Assembly: GCA_030272155.1 (NCBI GenBank)
Contig: CP126197.1
Coordinates: 3,650,001-3,714,000 of the forward strand
From: Tetradesmus obliquus
Lineage: Eukaryota > Chlorophyta > Chlorophyceae > Sphaeropleales > Scenedesmaceae
Length of the DNA: 64,000 bases
Reading direction: 5' to 3'
Both the position numbers and the translations under genes were made by a program. Below are positions 22,379 to 33,195 of this stretch, piece after piece; the stretch's first letter is position 1; every line of letters starts with the position of its first letter. The notes below the pieces were generated by a model that saw only the letters and a program-made list of their open reading frames with translations, was not told where the DNA came from and did not search any database.

Positions 22379-24745
22379 GACCAGCAGACAGATCAGCAGA
22401 GATCGGATAGTTGAAGTATATTCAGCACAGCTCCGGTGCTGCCGCCCTAAGCATCAAGCCGCACCACCAGCGAAGCACAGCATGCTGCTGTTGCACAGCT
22501 GATCTGAATGACCGTCACTAACGTGTTACATTCACACACACGAGAACCCCACAACTTCAAACCCCCTCACCTCATCCAGCACCACCAGGCCCACATCTCC
22601 CAACCGCTCATCACGCGTGTTGGTGAGGCTGCCGCTGCCGGCAATCTCAGCAGTCCTGCGGCAGCAATGCAGCGCAGCAGTGAACACACATGTTAACTAA
22701 CATGCACTGTGTCACACTGAACAGTGACCAATGCAACCGCGCTGAAACTAGGGCCATGCCAGTCTTCAACATCTATCAGCGCATTGGACATTCATAACCA
22801 ATCATGCAAGGATCAGACGTTTAGAGCAATGTTCTAGAACGCATTATTGGGGGGAAGCCATGGGATCACGCGACACCCTTTGGGATGAATACTTGGACAG
22901 AAGCAATCGCAAATCCGCTTCATACAAGTCGTAGTGTGGTGTCCAAAACGTATTTTACCAGCAAATGTTACGAGGCAGCGCAGCACACCCACCTGTACAT
23001 GATGTTGCGCAGGATCTCAGTCGTCATCACCACAATGTCCGCATCCGTGTTCAGGCTGGTGTCACCCGTCTGCAGCCCCACACGGCTGCTGCCAAAGCGG
23101 GCAGCCTTCTCAGCCAGCTTCTGGTTGCTGAGCGCTTTCAGCGGCGTGGTGTAGATCACACGCTGCCCGCGCGCAAGCGCTGCTGCGGCAGCGGCTTCAG
23201 CAATAGCAGTCTTGCCCGCACCTGCAGGTGGCACACAGAGGGAGTGGCGAATGCCAAGCGGAGGCTTGAGGCAGCAGTGACGCAAGTGGTTGAGCAAGCA
23301 AGCCGAGGTTCCTGCAGCCAACCAGCTAGCTGCGACCAACCAATTCGCCGCTAGACAGACGCCTCACATCAAGGCCGCACCTGAGTGCGCGCACACCACC
23401 ACGCTCCTGCCAACCAGCAGCTGCTGCATCGCACCTCTCACCCCCTGCGTCATACAGCAGCGGCCGACTAGCTAACCACCAAACACATCAAGGCCGCACC
23501 TGTGGGCGCGCACACCACCACAAAACTGCCCTCCAGCAGCTGCTGCGCGACACCCTCTCATCCCCTGCCGCTCACCAGCAGTACAACGATCAAAGCCCAA
23601 ACACAAGTTGCTGTCGCAATCCCAGCCGCGCACCTGTGGGCGCGTACAACACCACGCTCCTGCCCTCCAGCAGCTGCTGCACCACACCCTCTCATCCCCT
23701 GCCTGCCTGTAACTGCCCGAAACCCGCAGAGGCAACACCACCAGTGCATGCTCCGCAATCCCAGCCGCGCACCTGTGGGTGCGCACACCACGACGCTCCT
23801 GCCCTCCAGCAGCTGCTGCACAGCCTTTTCCTGGAAGCCGTCCAGCTTGAATGGGAACAGCCCCTGCAGCTGCTCCATGCTGACGTCAGCACCATCCTGG
23901 CCTGATGCTGCTGCTGCCTGCAGCAGAGCCTCTAGCTCTGGAGAAGCTGGCTGCACGTTGCGGCTGCTGCTGCTGCTGCGCGCGCCGCTGCAGCAGAACA
24001 CAACATATGTGTCACCAACAGACAATGAAGGTATGTCGAAGATGCGGCAGGGCCCCATGCTGTGAAGGAGCTGGTGGCTGCATAGCTGTCAATCCAAACA
24101 TGTGCTGACATGACGGTGTACAGCGACAGCACGCAGCGAGGTTGAGGCTGCTGCAGCAATGCAGATGCTCAAGTTCAAGCATGCTGCACATACATGGCGT
24201 GTGCAGCGGACAGCAGGTGAAACAGCTTTTGCAGCAGCTCATCTAAAGGCACTACACCTCACCACTGCACAGCAACAGCAACACTGCCGCCAGACATCTG
24301 GCCATGTGTGCTGCTGCAGTCCTGCTCACCTAAGGGCGTCTTCTGGCGAGTAAGGGTTCTCATCTTGGCTGTCTGCTGCTTGCTGCTGCCGCGCCGAGCT
24401 TGCTGCTGCTGCTGCTGCCACAAGTGCCTCCAATTCCTCAGGAGGCTCCTCACCCTCTGCCTCAAGCTCTGCTGTCAGCAAAGCTTCTACTGTGGAGTCA
24501 ACGGCAGAGAACGGCTCTAATTCTGGGTACTGGTCTGCAACATCTGCTTGTGACTGGCTGCTGCTGCGCAGCCTGCTGCTGCTGTTGCTGCTGCTGCTGC
24601 ACAGTGACTTGACCCGAGGCGCCCGTACAGAGCCTTCGTTGCTTGCTGATTGTATTATTGATCTACTACTGCTGCTGGAACGCTGAGATCGTAGCTGTGA
24701 CTGTGCCAGGCACCGACCAGCAGCATGTGGCAGCAGGGCGTGCAT
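14481..24745 (-). CDS. ISE2: Chloroplast DExH-box RNA helicase, ISE2 type
   Basis: Seventeen exons join in phase: 24330-24745, 23773-23987, 22993-23221, 22571-22655, 22063-22197, 21441-21652, 20292-20616, 19907-20058, 19410-19558, 18710-18884, 18182-18319, 17820-17967, 16273-17292, 15552-15785, 15188-15314, 14802-14917 and 14481-14579, giving about 1324 residues. After a Ser-rich leader come [19 protein letters not shown], Walker A APTGAGKTA (about residue 205, split by an intron), [24 protein letters not shown] (about 314, also split by an intron), [49 protein letters not shown] and [16 protein letters not shown] (about 676). The C-terminus matches the ISE2/DSHCT region: [53 protein letters not shown], and [11 protein letters not shown] at the end. 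ISE2 in plants acts in plastid RNA processing and affects plasmodesmata. The protein is longer than plant ISE2 because of low-complexity inserts (exons 7 and 13). Confidence 0.92.
15241..15953 (-). repeat. Duplicated acceptor edges of ISE2 exons 14 and 15
   Basis: The start of exon 15 ([18 protein letters not shown]) at 15260-15314 is repeated upstream at about 15395-15452 as [18 protein letters not shown]. The start of exon 14 ([16 protein letters not shown]) at 15735-15785 is repeated at about 15903-15953 as [16 protein letters not shown]. That second copy then runs into a (CAG)n tract. Confidence 0.85.
16150..16283. repeat. (ATT)n microsatellite bracketed by two copies of the ISE2 exon 13 donor
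   Basis: An almost pure ATT run (about 16172-16257; AAT in the gene sense) is flanked on both sides by GGCCACCCACCATGAAGC. That is the reverse complement of the exon 13 end (NSFM) plus its GTGGGTGGCC donor. The right-hand copy belongs to the exon; the left-hand copy is in the intron. Confidence 0.9.
18550..19705 (-). repeat. Repeated edges of ISE2 exons 9 and 10
   Basis: The acceptor edge of exon 10 ([11 protein letters not shown]) at 18850-18890 recurs at about 18955-18990, 19045-19090 and 19140-19180. Its donor edge (LGHCVLVQG plus GTGCGG) at 18700-18755 recurs at 18565-18605. The acceptor edge of exon 9 ([18 protein letters not shown]) at 19495-19565 recurs at 19625-19700. Confidence 0.85.
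20860..21460 (-). repeat. Decaying copies of the ISE2 exon 6 donor edge
   Basis: The exon 6 end (DEWVEEELK with its GTGAGTGG donor), at 21441-21480, recurs in weakening form at about 21310-21335, 21190-21230, 21070-21110 and 20870-20925. Recognisable words are CTCACTT, GAGCTCCTCCTCCA and CACCCACTC on the plus strand. Spacing is about 110-120 bases, except the outermost step of about 190. Confidence 0.7.
21945..22315 (-). repeat. Copies of both edges of ISE2 exon 5
   Basis: The acceptor edge ([20 protein letters not shown]) occurs at 22135-22197 (functional) and again at 22247-22310. The donor edge ([11 protein letters not shown] plus GTGCGC) occurs at 22055-22105 (functional) and again at 21945-21995. 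Confidence 0.85.
23370..23850 (-). repeat. Four copies of the ISE2 exon 2 donor edge
   Basis: The exon end coding for [14 protein letters not shown] with a GTGCGC donor is present at 23765-23850 (joined to the body of exon 2) and, diverged, at about 23625-23700, 23490-23560 and 23370-23440. Each copy keeps a potential donor. Confidence 0.88.
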
Positions 24746-26191
24746 GGCTGTCTGGTGCTCCGATCACCTGCTTAGCTTAATGGCTTACATTCAAGGTCAA
24801 TAATCGTATTTCATGCTGTCAATCAGCTCATATCGCCACAGGCGAAAGAGGGCTTCGTGCTGCGAAAATCCACGTGAGCATGAAGGTTGCAAATATGCTA
24901 TAACACGTGCAAGAACGTCTATACTGTTGTTGTTTATAGTCTTTGCTCACCAAACGGTAACCAAGCGCAATGTTCCGGGACTATGTCATCCATGGTGGCT
25001 GCCGGTCGCGTGAGGAACGGTCACTGCGGCTTCACCAGACATTCGTAGCAAGAAACGCTGCAGTTATCCATAAAGCTCACAGAGCGTACAGTGTCAGCTC
25101 GGTCCAAGCCAAGCCCTTGGTCAAACTCTGAATCATAAGGCATGTTGCTTTGCCAAAGTTGGTCATACAGGTTTGAGTTCCACAACGCACTTCCACAACG
25201 CGCAGAGACGCAAATCGTTGTGGAAAAAGTTCCACAACGCTTCCACAACGCTGCAGAAACGAGCCTTAAGGTAGCACACAACGTACAAAGGTTCCACCAC
25301 ATTTGATGTTGCCCAAGACCACACACATAACATACTTGATGCCCCAAGCCCATCAGCAGTACAAGAGTGTTGGCACTGTGCGGCCAGCCAGCTTCTACAC
25401 CAAGCAGCGGATCACAGTGCAGAGTATAAAATTGGTACAACGTGCAAGCAGGTCAATCATTTCAAGTAGATGCAGCATAATGAGTACTCACATGGCTAGA
25501 AGTGGTCCCCCAAAAGGCCACCATGGCTGCTGAACCTCAGATTGCAAGCGTGTGCAGAAGCAGACAAAGCAGCGCCTCACCTCCCTGTTGCTGCTCATGC
25601 CCGTACAGCACCCAGCTGAAGACACACACACCCTGCTGGCATGCATACAACGCGCTGCAGCTGCTCACTAGTCCCGGTGCTTGCACGTTGTACCAATTTT
25701 ATACTGGAAGTGCTCATCCCAGATGTTTGCCTCGTCTCCTGCAAGCTGCTTCGCCTCCTCCAGCCTTCTGAGCAGCAACATGGCCCGGGCCAGCCAAGTG
25801 TCAAAGCACACGGGTTCCAGTGGTGTGTTCACCTGGCCATACCACAACGAAACCCCAAGGAATCAGGCAGCTGCAAGCAGCTCAGCTCCAGCTGCCGCTC
25901 AAATAGCTGGCATGCACACCATGTGCTGCATGCAGCTGATCACTAGTCCCGGTACTGTAAATCCTCACCCCAGCTGTCCGCCTCGTCTCCTGCAAGCTGC
26001 TGCGCCTCCTCCAGCTCCTTCTGGGCAGCAACATGGCCCTGGCCAGCCAACTGTCAAAGCACACGGGTTCCAGTGGTGTGTTCACCTGGCCATACCACAA
26101 CGAAACACCAAGGAATCAGGCAGCTGCAAGCAGCTCAGCTGCAGGTGCCGCTCAAACTCGTGGCACGCACACCACGTGCAGCAGCACTTGC
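24746..26191. other. Between ISE2 start and DGD1 stop
   Basis: Holds the ISE2 promoter side and DGD1 3' sequence. About 25178-25262 has four TTCCACAACG words and one inverted CGTTGTGGAA. About 25660-26050 carries two diverged copies of the DGD1 terminal exon. A 139-codon minus-strand open frame (25021-25440) has no family resemblance and is not called as a gene. Confidence 0.45.
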
Positions 26192-26290
26192 CTACAAGTC
26201 CCGGTACTGGAAATCTTCATCCCAGCTGTCCGCCTCGTCTCCTGCAAGCTGCTTCGCCTCCTCCAGCTCCTTCTGGGCAGCAGCAGCACG
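25715..26290 (-). repeat. Three copies of the DGD1 terminal exon tail
   Basis: The segment coding for QKELEEAKQLAGDEADSWDE and the following residues to the stop, at 26192-26280 (functional), is repeated at about 25965-26040 and 25715-25780. The copies end CGGGACTAGTGA instead of CGGGACTTGTAG. Confidence 0.8.
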
Positions 26291-28870
26291 CGCAGCACGT
26301 GCTGCCTCACTGTTATCCCTGGCCCGCTTGGCGCCGGCAGCAGCCTCCGCTGCCGCGTGCGCCTGCTGCTGCTGCTGCTCGTAGTCTTCTTCATTCTCCT
26401 CGTCCAGGTCCTCGGAGTCTAGCGCTGGCTCATCGGTGTCGTTGGGTGAGGTCATGCCGAGTGCCTCACGCAGCGCAGTGAAGCCTGCAGCGCATCACAA
26501 TTGCGTTCAAATGCATCAGAAAAGAAACACAAGGCGGCGACATTGGCGCATGGAGTGTCATCACAAGGTGCGGCAGAGCAGCAGACGCCATGCGCAGCGC
26601 TTCACACAGCGCGGCGAAGCCTGCCGCACATTTGTGCACAAGTGTGCAGTGCATCATAGCAGCCGAGGGTTGCGCGCCGACAGCCTGCGGGCAGACACTC
26701 ACCCATGATGCTGCGGTACATGCGCCACAGCGCTGCCGTGCAGCGCGTCTGCACATCACCTATACACTACCCTGCATCCTTTACAAGGCAATGCTGCATT
26801 AGTGCACACTCACCCACGATGCTGCGGTACATGTGCCACAGCGCTGCCGTGCAGCGCGTCTGCGCATTACCTGTACACTACGCTGCATCCTTTGATGTAA
26901 CTGGCAATGCTGCATCGGTGCACACTCACCCACGATGCTGCGGTACATGCGCCACAGCGCTGCCGTGTAGCGCGTCTCAGCCGCCGAGGGCCAGTCCCCC
27001 TCAGCCATGCTGCCCACCTCCAGCAGCCGCTGCGTGGCAGCAGCCCACGACAGCTTGCTGCAGCAGCAACAGAGGCGACAGCAGCAGCAGCAGCAGCGCA
27101 GAGAGGGCACGCAGAGGGGAGCTCAATGGCACCGTGGTTGTATGTGTTATGTCGTGCACGCCTACACAATCCACCCACGCACTGTGACTCCTTATCAGCA
27201 CACATGGTGAAGATGCATGATGCAACACGGTCACAGCATGTGACACTCTCACTTGAGCTCCTTGTCACTCATGGCGGCCGGCTCGTGAGCACCGCCTTGT
27301 CCACGGCCGACACGAAGCCGCACGCGTACTCTTTAAGTTGATGTCTCATCCATACCTAGTTCTTTGATGATTAGTTTGTTGGTTGTGCATAACGTCTTTG
27401 TTCAATTCCTTTTCTTGTGTTCAAATGCTTATAGCAATTGATGATCGTAAACTTACACGGTCATTTTGTTAGTGCTTACTTCTTTTTTGATTTTGTTAAT
27501 GTTTACTTTGTTTTTAATCTTGATCAAACATGTATAAATAGCATTAGTCCACTCACTTGAGCTCCTCGTCGCTCATGGGGGCTGGCTCATTCAGCAGCGC
27601 CTTGTCCACGGCTGACACAAAGCCGCCCGCATCGCTGTACAGCAGGCAGTTTCTGAACTGCTTGAAGAAGGCGTTGCAGGCGATGTCTGGCACCACTGCC
27701 CACTTGCCCATGGCCAGGGCCTCGGCAGTGGTGGTGGCCACAACATCAGACGTGCTGGGGTTGAGGAACACCTGCGAATGTGCGGCATTTTGTGCTCAAT
27801 AATGTGTTCAGAACTGTGTCGTCACACTTTGTTGTCCAAACTGTGTTGAGCGGGGCGTGCAGGGGTTGCGGAACACCTGCAGGGGAAACATACTGCAGGC
27901 GTTTGCAGGCGATGTCAGGCACCACTGCCCATTTGCTCATAGCCAGGGCCTCTGCTATGGTGGTGGCAACCACGTCCGAGGTGCTGGGGTTGAGGAACAC
28001 CTGCAAGAAATAACAGAAGCTGACACTGACAGCACGTCAACAACCACTTTGGCGGAGGTGCTGTGATTGATAGTCGCCTAGATCTGCGCATGCGGCAGTG
28101 CACAGAGTCGTTTATCCAAAACAACAAAGCACCACCCGCACCTGGTAGTCGTGCATGGCAGGCTCTGCATGGTCTTTTGCCCCCAGCCAGCGCCAGTCCA
28201 GCCCCTTCTGGCCCGCAGCAGCCTGGATAGCTGCCAGGTCCTCGCCAGACCCAATCACATCCAGCACCAGTGGGTCAGCGCGCACCTGCGGCAAAATAAC
28301 ATGACATAACATGAAGTAACATGTTAGATTTAGTCGGTTGATTTCAGGCTGTTGGCTGGTGGCCTTGCAGCAGCCTGGATGGCGGCCAGGTCCTCACCAG
28401 ACCCGATCACATCCAGCACCAGCGGGTCAGCGCGCACCTGCAGCAAAATTATCATGACATAACATGAAGTAACATGTTAAAATCAGTAGGTTGATTTCAG
28501 GTTGTTGGCTGGTGGCCTTGCGGCAGCCTGGATGGCGGCCAGGTCCTCGCCAGACGCAATGACATCTTAAACCAGAGGATCAGCACGCATCTGTGATGTA
28601 ACATCATAACAAGCTCACACGAAGTGCTTCAGGTGCTGTAGGGGTGGGCAAGGGCGCCCCAGTTGATGTACATTCAGTAACAGATCAGCACGCAGGTGAA
28701 GCAAAACCAAAAACATTGTGATGACACAGCATGTGCACTTGTTGTTATTTGTAACATTGGCATAACACTGTTATAACACATCAGCGCACCTGGTTGTACT
28801 CTGCTCCCATGTTGATGAGCTCCCGGTAGCCCTTGCCCCACACGGCCTTGCCTATGAAGTACGCACCCTG

Positions 28871-28905
<35 letters not shown>

Positions 28906-30094
28906 CCATGATCATCAACCAGCCATATCACATCCCCCTGGGCTTGCGCGGCCCCTCTGCCTGCCTGCGTGCCTGCCAGCTGACAAAGGTGCGTGCTGGT
29001 AAAGCTGCTGGCCGCCATGCATGAAATCAGGTTGTACTTCGCCCAGCTAGTACTTCAAGTTGAACACAAATGTCATCATAACAATTCAAAAAAGTAACAC
29101 GTCGCAGGCTTGCTGCTCCCACCTTAGTGAAGCGGTGCTGGCCTGGCGGTGGCTTGGCTGCCTTGGCCCGCCCAATGTCCAGGAAGGCAGCGGCCACACC
29201 GTGCACGTTGCACGTCACCTGTGGGCGACAGCAGCAGCAGCAGCAGCAGCGAGCTCAGGTCGAAAAATGGTAGATGCAGCTGCAGCTGCGCCCCTGGCGT
29301 GCTGCCAAACCTGGGGCGCCTGTTTGCATAGACAGCATCAACAAAAGCTTTGTCCAAAGCAGCGTGCAGCTCACGAGCCAGCTGGGCAAGCAGCCAACAT
29401 GCTTTCGCACCTGCTGCAGCAGCACGTGCACTGCAGCTGCCCAGTCAACTAGCCAGTGAACTGAGAGGTGCGCACCTGGTGTGGCAGGGACTGCACGGCG
29501 TCGCTGAGCTTCACAGTTTTGTGGCAGTGGATGAATGCAGACACAAAACATCAACAGCAGATCGCTGTACACTGGAGTGGGTGAGTGCGCACCTGGTGCG
29601 GCAGCGCCAACGCCCTGCGACACCACCACCACCAACAACCACAAACAGACCTGGGCAGCGTGCAGCTCACTAGCCAGCTGGCCCAATGTTAACCAGTCGT
29701 CCGCACCTGGTGTGGCAGGGACTGCACTGCGTCGCTGAGCTTCACGTTCTTGTGGCAGTGGATGCGGCACACCCAGCGGTTCACGCGGTACACAGCAGCC
29801 GTGTTGAGGAAGCCGGTGCCGCTTGGGGCATCTGACCTGATGTACGCCAGGTAGTTGGTGTGCCTGTAGAACAGGGAGCAGAGCGTGTATAGAATGCCAG
29901 ACTCTACTTGATTAGTGCTGAGTCAGCGCGCATCTGGCCAGTGCTGAGCTGAGCCGCTGCTGCTTCTGCACTGCTGCTGGATACTACTAGTAGTTGCACT
30001 ACTCCTACTCAATTGCCATTGCTGTGGGCATACTCACAGGATGCCCACCACGTGCTTGAAGGCCCTGCTCTACCTGCTGCTGCTCCACCCTGTG

Positions 30095-30151
<57 letters not shown>

Positions 30152-30395
30152 CCGTTGCTGCTGCTGCTAACAACAGTGTCACTCACAGGATGCCCACCAC
30201 GTGCTTACAGGCCCTGCTCCACCTGCTGCTGCTCCACCCGGTGCTGCTGCTGCTGCTGCCGTTGCTGCTGCTGCTGGCAACAGAGGTACTCACAGGATGC
30301 CCACGACGTGCTTGAAGGCCCTGCTCCACCTGCTGCTGTGCTGGAACCAGCACAGGTGCTCAGGCTCCTCCAGGATGGCCACGTCACGCTGAGGG

Positions 30396-30456
<61 letters not shown>

Positions 30457-31018
30457 AGTTGAGTGAGCAGGCCCCCAGCGCCATGCGCAGGGATTGCAGT
30501 AGAGTGCACACAGTTCCCCCAAGATGGCCACGTCACCCTGGTTGACGCTGCAGCTGCTGCATCAGGCTGGTTGCCATGTCTGCACTGCACCGCCTCAGCA
30601 GCATGCCCTGCAGCCCTACTGCTGTGACACATCATGCCATGAGTGCTGACTCAGCTGCAGCTGCTGCATCTGGCTGGCGCGTTTGCACTGCACCGCCGCC
30701 GCCTGCCTGCCACAGCACCAGCTCCCCAGCACTTCCTGCAGCTGCTTTGTGACAAAAAAACATCTTTACGCTGGGGGCTAAACCTTTGGCGCAGCTGCAG
30801 CTGCTACACTTGGCAGCAAGGTTCACAGGTGCGCCAAAGCTGCACAAGCGGCAGCAGATTGCAGTCTAATTGTCAACATCACGCACCGCCTCGCGCGGCA
30901 CCAACTTCACGATGTCCTCCACTGGGAAGATGCTGCCGAAGGAGGAGTAGTACTTGCCCGCATAGAACTTCACACTGAAGTTGCACGGCAGCCCGGTGCG
31001 CTTGCGCGCCTCTGTTAG

Positions 31019-31052
<34 letters not shown>

Positions 31053-32303
31053 ATGAATAATCAAGCAGTAGCCTCAACAATGCGGAGCTGGGTGTGCCTA
31101 CCTCTGCTGCAGCTGCAATGGCATCAGCTGCCAGTCAGCGCAGGCAGCGGTTGCGCTGGGTGCACTGCATTGCCGCAGTCAACATGCGCTGCTGCTGCTG
31201 CTGCTGCTGCTATCGCTGCTGCTGCTGCTACTGATTTGGAAAGCCCACAGCCCGCGCACCCTGCAGGATGTATTCTGCCTGCTCTGCATGGCTGCTGAAG
31301 GTGAGCCCCTCAGGGTAGATCAGCGGCTGCTGCTCTGCACTGACCCAGGGCACCATCAGCAGCACGCTGCGGCTGGGCTCGGCTGATAGCTGCGCCGCCC
31401 GCAGCATGGGGTTGATGGAGGTGCCTGCATGTATGTATGCATAGATACAGCAAGACGCAATCTCTTCGTCAACAGCAGCATGGGGTTGATGGAGGCGCCT
31501 GGGGGAGCGCTTGCGGTGAGATAAGATATTGGATAGGCATAGTCTTCAAGAACACAGCAGCATGGGGTTGAGTGGCGTGCGGGCGGGCCAGGGCTAGGCG
31601 GAGTGGGGTCGATGGAGGTGCCTAGGGGACGGTTGCGGTGAGGTGAGATGGGATGCAAGATAACAAGCACATGTGTGTCGTACTTGTGACGTGTGTGTGA
31701 ACATACATGGGTTGATGGAGGTGGCCTGGGGGCAGTGGGTGGGTGAGATGGGGAGCAGGCTGAGACCGATTCCACTTCCATACGGAACTCATGTGCGCAA
31801 GGCATGGTAGGGTGCGCAAGCATAATCACCAGTGATCAACCAGCAACACAAGTGCGCCGCTGCGTGTGCGCTGCTGCAATAAGTGCCCAGCATCTGCCAT
31901 GCTGCTGTGCACTTACTTGTGTTGTACCCCTGCTGTCAATGTGCCTGCCCGCTGACTACCATGATGTGCAACAGCAATATCACATCCCCCGTGGCTGCAT
32001 GCATGCAAGGATACCCAGTGCAGCTACTGCCGAGTAGTGCTTCTGCTGCTACTGCTACTGCTGCTGCAGCTGGTGCTGCTGCTGTCACCCACCTGTGCGC
32101 CATGGCAGGGCTGCAGTTGTCACAACGACAAACGTTCTCCCTGGCTCCTTCAATGAGCTAGCAGCTCTCTTCTCCTTCTGCTTCCTGTGCAGCAGATGCA
32201 TGATGCACCAACGCACCCCCTCGCCCAGAGCAATGCCCACTTTGTACGCAGCTGAGGACAGTATCGATGATATAATAAGCCCCCGTAATCGTCTTAAAGC
32301 CAT
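26192..32303 (-). CDS. DGD1: Digalactosyldiacylglycerol synthase (DGD1 type)
   Basis: Eleven exons join in phase: 32093-32303, 31260-31424, 30887-31011, 30294-30388, 29707-29863, 29123-29218, 28790-28867, 28142-28285, 27557-27771, 26930-27057 and 26192-26484, giving about 568 residues. Landmarks in order: FVVVTTAALPWRTGTSINPM, LLMVPWVSAEQQPLIYPEGL, FYAGKYYSSFGSIFPVEDI, DVAILEEPEHLCWFQHSSRW, HVVGILHTNYLAYIRSD, VTCNVHGVAAAFLDIGR, GAYFIGKAVWGKGYREL, LGAKDHAEPAMHDYQVFLNP, STSDVVATTTAEALAMGKW, KLSWAAATQRLLE. This order is that of plant DGD1/DGD2. The enzyme adds a second galactose from UDP-galactose to MGDG at the plastid envelope to make DGDG. An acidic, Ala/Gln-rich C-terminus (EDLDEENEEDYEQQQQQ) extends the usual end. 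The N-terminus lacks the long DGD1 extension of land plants. Many exon edges are duplicated in the introns. Confidence 0.92.
26695..26990 (-). repeat. Three tandem copies of the DGD1 exon 10 donor edge
   Basis: The exon end ALWRMYRSIVG with its GTGAGTG donor occurs at 26925-26990 (functional), 26808-26875 and 26695-26760, at about 115-base spacing and with very little divergence. Confidence 0.9.
27245..28003 (-). repeat. Copies of DGD1 exon 9 edges, including a possible extra exon
   Basis: The acceptor half of exon 9 (VFLNPSTSDVVATT, then AEALAM) at 27680-27771 is repeated at 27894-28000 as a self-contained 107-base unit. That unit has a good acceptor and a GTATGT donor, but its length is not a multiple of three. 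The donor half (SAVDKALLNEPAPMSDEELK) at 27557-27620 is repeated at about 27245-27320. Confidence 0.85.
28200..28600 (-). repeat. Three copies of the DGD1 exon 8 acceptor edge
   Basis: The start of exon 8 (VRADPLVLDVIGSGEDLAAI) at 28215-28285 is repeated at about 28370-28440 and 28520-28595. Between copies the intron carries repeated words ACATGAAGTAACATGTTA. Confidence 0.88.
29465..30345 (-). repeat. Copies of donor edges of DGD1 exons 4 and 5
   Basis: The exon 5 donor edge (VKLSDAVQSLPHQ) at 29707-29760 is repeated at about 29470-29525 and, shortened, at 29588-29620. The exon 4 donor edge (RAFKHVVGIL plus GTGAGT) at 30294-30345 is repeated at about 30030-30095 and 30176-30245, with (CTG)n runs between copies. 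A 5' fragment of exon 4 also recurs near 30517-30545. Confidence 0.85.
31395..31735 (-). repeat. Four copies of the DGD1 exon 2 acceptor edge
   Basis: GCATGGGGTTGATGGAGG with its following acceptor (exon 2 start, GTSINPML) occurs at 31404-31430 (functional), 31478-31505, 31558-31625 (interrupted) and 31705-31735. Confidence 0.75.
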
Positions 32304-32942
32304 TTAATGCTCGACGATCGCCAATCAGGCCAAGCAAGCCATGTGCAACCGTACTCGAAGCACCAAATTGCCCAGCTCAGCAGTGATGGTGCGTCCAGTC
32401 ATCATGGGAGCAGCAGCAACTGCCGTTCAATCTCCACACATACCTGGGCCAATAATGGCCGCGTAGATGGACGGACGTGCCATGTCACAGTAGTAGTGCC
32501 TGGTGTTTAAACTACCACATGACCCTAGCAATATTCATGTGCCAGGAATGATTGGGAGCAACAACAAAGCTCTCCCAACACTCCTGGCTTGTCATGCATG
32601 TTCATGAGCTGCATCATCTTGACCAACGCTCAACAAAAGTATCTGATCCAGAGCAGGCTCAGAGCTGTGCAAGCAGCAGCTGCAGCAACGCAAGGTGGTC
32701 AAAGCAGCAGTCTGTAGAATCTATAGTGGGCCTCACGTTGGCCTTGCCCACTAGCTATATCCGTAGTCACAAACAATGCATGAACTATGAGGCTCTACCA
32801 GCTGTTGCCGGACTGCTGCAATAATCAAGATCCGCGGGCACGCACCCGCATCGATGCTGATATCAGCAGTTGCTGATCACACGTTGCAACAGCGCAGTGC
32901 TGCAGCAGTGCAGGCTGATCGTATACTCCGCAGCCTGCAGCA
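32304..32942. promoter_or_regulatory. 5' region between DGD1 and a plus-strand candidate exon
   Basis: About 640 bases upstream of the DGD1 start on the minus strand. If the plus-strand candidate starting at 32943 is real, this is a divergent promoter. No core promoter motif stood out. Confidence 0.3.
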
Positions 32943-33195
32943 ATGGCGGCCCAGCAGCTGCAGCCTGACTCTGCCACAGAGCTCAGGCCTCTGCTGCAGC
33001 AGCTTCTTCAGCAGGTAAGCACTGCAGCCAGGCAGCAGCAGCATGCTGGGGCAGGGACTACCTGCATACTCGCACCAGTTTCTGTGCCGTCCGCCGGGCT
33101 GCATGTGTCATGTGTTGCCGGAACATGCTGATGCTGTGATCAGCATGCTGTATGGGCCACAACTTGACGTTGAGCAGCATTGGTGCCGGCGCACG
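32943..33195 (+). CDS. Possible 5' exons of an unrecognised plus-strand gene
   Basis: An ATG at 32943 opens MAAQQLQPDSATELRPLLQQ followed by LLQQ and a strong donor (CAG|GTAAGC, exon end 33014). A second segment, 33079-33195, joins in phase 0 (FLCRPPGCMCHVLPEHADAV, then ISMLYGPQLDVEQHWCRRT) and ends in ACG|GTGAGT. Together they give 63 residues. I could not find the next exon with confidence; the region to 34080 holds only short frames. No family is recognised. It could be a short gene or chance splice-like signals. Confidence 0.3.

Noticed and set aside
25021..25440. 139-codon minus-strand open frame as a separate gene
   Set aside because: No recognised domain, repetitive TTCCACAACG words inside, and it lies in the expected DGD1 3' flank.
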